Both the position numbers and the translations under genes were made by a program. Below the pieces are notes generated by a model, which saw only the letters and a list, made by a program, of their open reading frames with translations, was not told the origin of the DNA and did not search any database. DNA of 38,475 nt from an uncultured Sterolibacterium sp. (GTDB lineage: Bacteria; Pseudomonadota; Gammaproteobacteria; Burkholderiales; Rhodocyclaceae), in assembly GCA_903904605.1 (NCBI GenBank), contig CAIVDC010000043.1, positions 1-38,475 of the forward strand. The letters are read 5' to 3'. Each line of letters opens with the position of its first letter. The stretch's first letter is position 1. This document shows positions 36,449 to 38,475 of this stretch, in pieces.

Positions 36449-37288
36449 TCACTGTTTGTGTTTCTGGCGGAACAGGACACGCGCCAGGATGTTGAGACCG
36501 AGCACGCCGAGCGTGATCAGGAAGACCCCTGCCCAGGCCATCCGCTGCCAGTCCGCGAACGGGCTCATGGCGAACTTGAATATGGTCACCGGCAGGGTCG
36601 CCATCGGCTTGTTGAGATCGAGCGTCCAGAACTGGTTCGACAGCGCGGTAAACAGCAGCGGCGCAGTTTCGCCTGAAACTCTCGCCACCGCGAGCAGGAT
36701 GCCGGTCACGATGCCGGCCATGGAAGCGCGCAGGGTGACTTTGGTGATCACTTTCCATTTCGGCGTACCCAGCGCGAACACTGCCTCGCGCAGGCTGTCC
36801 GGAACCAGCACCAGCATGTTCTCCGTGGTCCTGATGACCACAGGGATGACCAGCAGCGACAGGGCGAAAACGCCGGCGAGCGCCGAAAAGTGGCCGACCT
36901 GGGCGACATACACGGCATAGATGAACAGACCGACGACGATCGACGGCGCCGAAAGCAGGATATCGTTGATGAACAGCGTGGTCCTGCCAAGCCAGGTATG
37001 GCCGCCGTATTCCGCCAGATAGACGCCGGCGAGCACGCCGAACGGGGTGCCGATCAATGTTGCCAGGCCGACTTGGATCAGGCTGCCGACGATGGCGTTG
37101 AGCAGCCCGCCTTCGCTGCCCGGCGGCGGCGTCATCTGGGTAAAGAGAGACAGCCTGAGGGCGCCGACACCCAGATTGAAAACGTCGATCAGGATCCAGA
37201 ACAGCCAGAACAGTCCGAAGGACACGGCCAGCATCGACATGAACAAAGCGAAGACATTGATGAACTTGCGGCGGCGCCTGAGGTCCAT
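36449..37288 (-). CDS. pstA: PstA, phosphate ABC transporter permease
   Basis: A 279-aa inner-membrane permease with six or so helices and the ABC-permease cytoplasmic loop ([20 protein letters not shown]). The [10 protein letters not shown] region is typical of PstA. The ATG at 37288 has a strong GGAG site that overlaps the pstC stop (TAGGAG), coupling the two. Confidence 0.96.
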   Translation of the reverse strand: MDLRRRRKFINVFALFMSMLAVSFGLFWLFWILIDVFNLGVGALRLSLFTQMTPPPGSEGGLLNAIVGSLIQVGLATLIGTPFGVLAGVYLAEYGGHTWLGRTTLFINDILLSAPSIVVGLFIYAVYVAQVGHFSALAGVFALSLLVIPVVIRTTENMLVLVPDSLREAVFALGTPKWKVITKVTLRASMAGIVTGILLAVARVSGETAPLLFTALSNQFWTLDLNKPMATLPVTIFKFAMSPFADWQRMAWAGVFLITLGVLGLNILARVLFRQKHKQ

Positions 37289-37296
37289 GAGCGCTC

Positions 37297-38253
37297 CTAA
37301 GTCCGTTGACCCTGCTGCTTGGCCAGTCGCATCAGCAGCAGCTTGGAAAACACCAGCACGGTGAAGGTAATCAGAAACAGGATCAGACCCAGTTCGATCA
37401 GTGCCGCCGTGTGAATCGGCGAGACCGCCTCGGTGAACTCGTTGGCCAGGGCCGAGGCGATGGAGTTGCCCGCCGCATACAGGGAAGACGTATCGAGCTG
37501 GTCCGAGTTGCCGATCACGAAGGTCACCGCCATGGTCTCCCCCAGCGCCCGGCCCAGGCCCAGCATGATGCCGCCGATGACGCCGACCCGGGTATACGGC
37601 AGCACCACGTTCCAGACCACCTCCCAGGTCGTGGCGCCGACCGCGTAGGCTGACTCCTTCAATATCCCCGGCGTCACCTCGAACACATCGCGCATCACCG
37701 AGGCGATGAAGGGGATGATCATGATGGAGAGGATCACGCCGGCAGAGAGCAGGCCGATGCCCATCGGAGCCCCCTGAAAGAGCCGGCCCAGGAAAGGTAT
37801 ATGGCCCAGCGTGGCGCCCAAAAAAGGCTGGATATACTGTCCGAACAAGGGAGCAAAAACTAGGAGGCCCCACATGCCGTAGACGATGCTGGGAATGCCC
37901 GCCAACAGTTCGATGGCCACGCCCAGCGGACGGCGCAGCCAGGCCGGCGACAACTCGGTGAGGAACAAGGCGATGCCGAAAGAAACCGGCACGGCGATGG
38001 CAAGGGCGATCAGGGATGTGACCAGGGTACCGTAGATGTGCACCAGGCCGCCGAACTCATCCATCGGCGGATTCCATCCGCTGCTCCAAAGGAAGGCCAG
38101 GCCGAATTTCTCGATCGACGGCATGGCGCCATGGACCAGCGAGACGAGGATGCCGACCAATATCAGCAGCGTGAGCAGCGCGAACAAACGCGTCACGTTG
38201 TGAAAAACCCATTCGCCCAGCTTTGAGCTCGGCTTGGTACTGTTATCGGCCAT
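37297..38253 (-). CDS. pstC: PstC, phosphate ABC transporter permease
   Basis: A 318-aa inner-membrane permease pairing with PstA. It has about six helices; [16 protein letters not shown] and the loop [21 protein letters not shown] with [10 protein letters not shown] are PstC hallmarks. It follows pstS by 90 bases on the minus strand. Confidence 0.97.
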   Translation of the reverse strand: MADNSTKPSSKLGEWVFHNVTRLFALLTLLILVGILVSLVHGAMPSIEKFGLAFLWSSGWNPPMDEFGGLVHIYGTLVTSLIALAIAVPVSFGIALFLTELSPAWLRRPLGVAIELLAGIPSIVYGMWGLLVFAPLFGQYIQPFLGATLGHIPFLGRLFQGAPMGIGLLSAGVILSIMIIPFIASVMRDVFEVTPGILKESAYAVGATTWEVVWNVVLPYTRVGVIGGIMLGLGRALGETMAVTFVIGNSDQLDTSSLYAAGNSIASALANEFTEAVSPIHTAALIELGLILFLITFTVLVFSKLLLMRLAKQQGQRT

Positions 38254-38293
38254 GATTCACTGTCATCTTAGCGGCAACTGCGACAAAAGCCTA

Positions 38294-38318
38294 CGCCGGA
38301 TGAAGTGCTCACCCGGCG
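38294..38318 (-). other. Hairpin in the pstS-pstC spacer
   Basis: CGCCGG / CCGGCG arms (6 bp, 13-base loop) lie in the 90-base pstS-pstC gap. Such hairpins may stabilise pstS mRNA or reduce read-through so that the binding protein exceeds the permease; that role is inferred. Confidence 0.4.
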
Positions 38319-38343
38319 CGGCGGACATTACAGCAATTGACGC

Positions 38344-38475
38344 CTATTTTCCAGAATAGACGGGCTTGCCGGCGGCATCCTTGATCGTCGTCGCCCAGGT
38401 GGTGTGGATCAGTTTGACCAGGCTCGAGGGCAGTGCGACATAGTCCAGATCGTGGGCCATCTGACCGCCATGTTC
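38344..38475 (-). CDS. pstS: PstS, phosphate-binding protein (3' end)
   Basis: The last 43 residues of the periplasmic phosphate-binding protein; the rest lies beyond the window. The segment HDLDYVALPSSLVKLI matches the C-terminal region of PstS, where Y-x-x-LP is conserved, and the frame is open to the window edge. Its position before pstC-A-B on the same strand supports the call. Confidence 0.88.
   Translation of the reverse strand, partial: EHGGQMAHDLDYVALPSSLVKLIHTTWATTIKDAAGKPVYSGK

Noticed and set aside
38254..38280. CTGTCAT near the pstC start as half of a Pho box
   Set aside because: Only one half-site, wrong orientation for pstC, and the real Pho box is expected upstream of pstS outside the window.
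1..38475. Insertion sequences, CRISPR arrays, prophage or defence genes
   Set aside because: No transposase, integrase, regularly spaced repeat or phage-like gene was found; all space is taken by metabolic genes and short gaps.

Overview
The window is high-GC, densely packed bacterial chromosome that looks like a betaproteobacterium, probably a Rhodocyclales/Sterolibacteriaceae-type facultative sulfur oxidiser. This is inferred from an oxidative-type dsr operon with dsrEFH and dsrL, the gene order tpiA-secG / tRNA-Leu / nuoA-N, and the style of the encoded proteins. No mobile element, CRISPR array or rRNA was seen, and no stretch over 300 bases lacks a gene.

Region 1 (1-10945, + strand) is the distal part of a dsr operon: 3' end of dsrB, then dsrE-F-H-C-M-K-L-J-O-P-N-R and a stand-alone uroporphyrinogen-III methyltransferase. 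The dsrEFH genes and dsrL mark it as the sulfur-oxidising version. DsrEFH and DsrC relay sulfur, DsrAB oxidises it, DsrL probably takes electrons to NAD(P)+, and DsrMKJOP links DsrC to the quinone pool across the membrane. DsrN, DsrR and the methyltransferase serve siroheme(-amide) and Fe-S cofactor supply.

Region 2 (10969-14718, - strand) holds a Tat-exported ACMSD-type amidohydrolase, a NarL/NarX-like two-component pair (the kinase is soluble, with a cysteine-bearing GAF domain), and a Nudix hydrolase.

Region 3 (14741-29300, - strand) is a complete 14-gene complex I operon, nuoA to nuoN, preceded by tRNA-Leu(GAG) with a good sigma70-type promoter.

Region 4 (29435-34209, - strand) is a six-gene unit: a divergent UbiE/MenG-like methyltransferase, an unrecognised 247-aa protein, and frdA-B-C-D encoding a type-D fumarate reductase/succinate dehydrogenase. 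A perfect FNR/Anr site (TTGAT-N4-ATCAA), nested in an 8-bp inverted repeat, lies about 95 bp upstream of the methyltransferase with a plausible -10 at class II spacing. The unit therefore looks like an oxygen-regulated quinone plus fumarate-respiration module. It sits between secG and tRNA-Leu-nuo, which are usually neighbours in betaproteobacteria.

Region 5 (34340-38475, - strand) has secG, tpiA (own promoter) and the phosphate transporter pstB-A-C plus the 3' end of pstS.

The best candidates for something undescribed are the FNR-linked methyltransferase/unknown/frd unit, with its unknown protein, and the cysteine-bearing NarX-like sensor. The dsr and nuo regions are conventional and well preserved.
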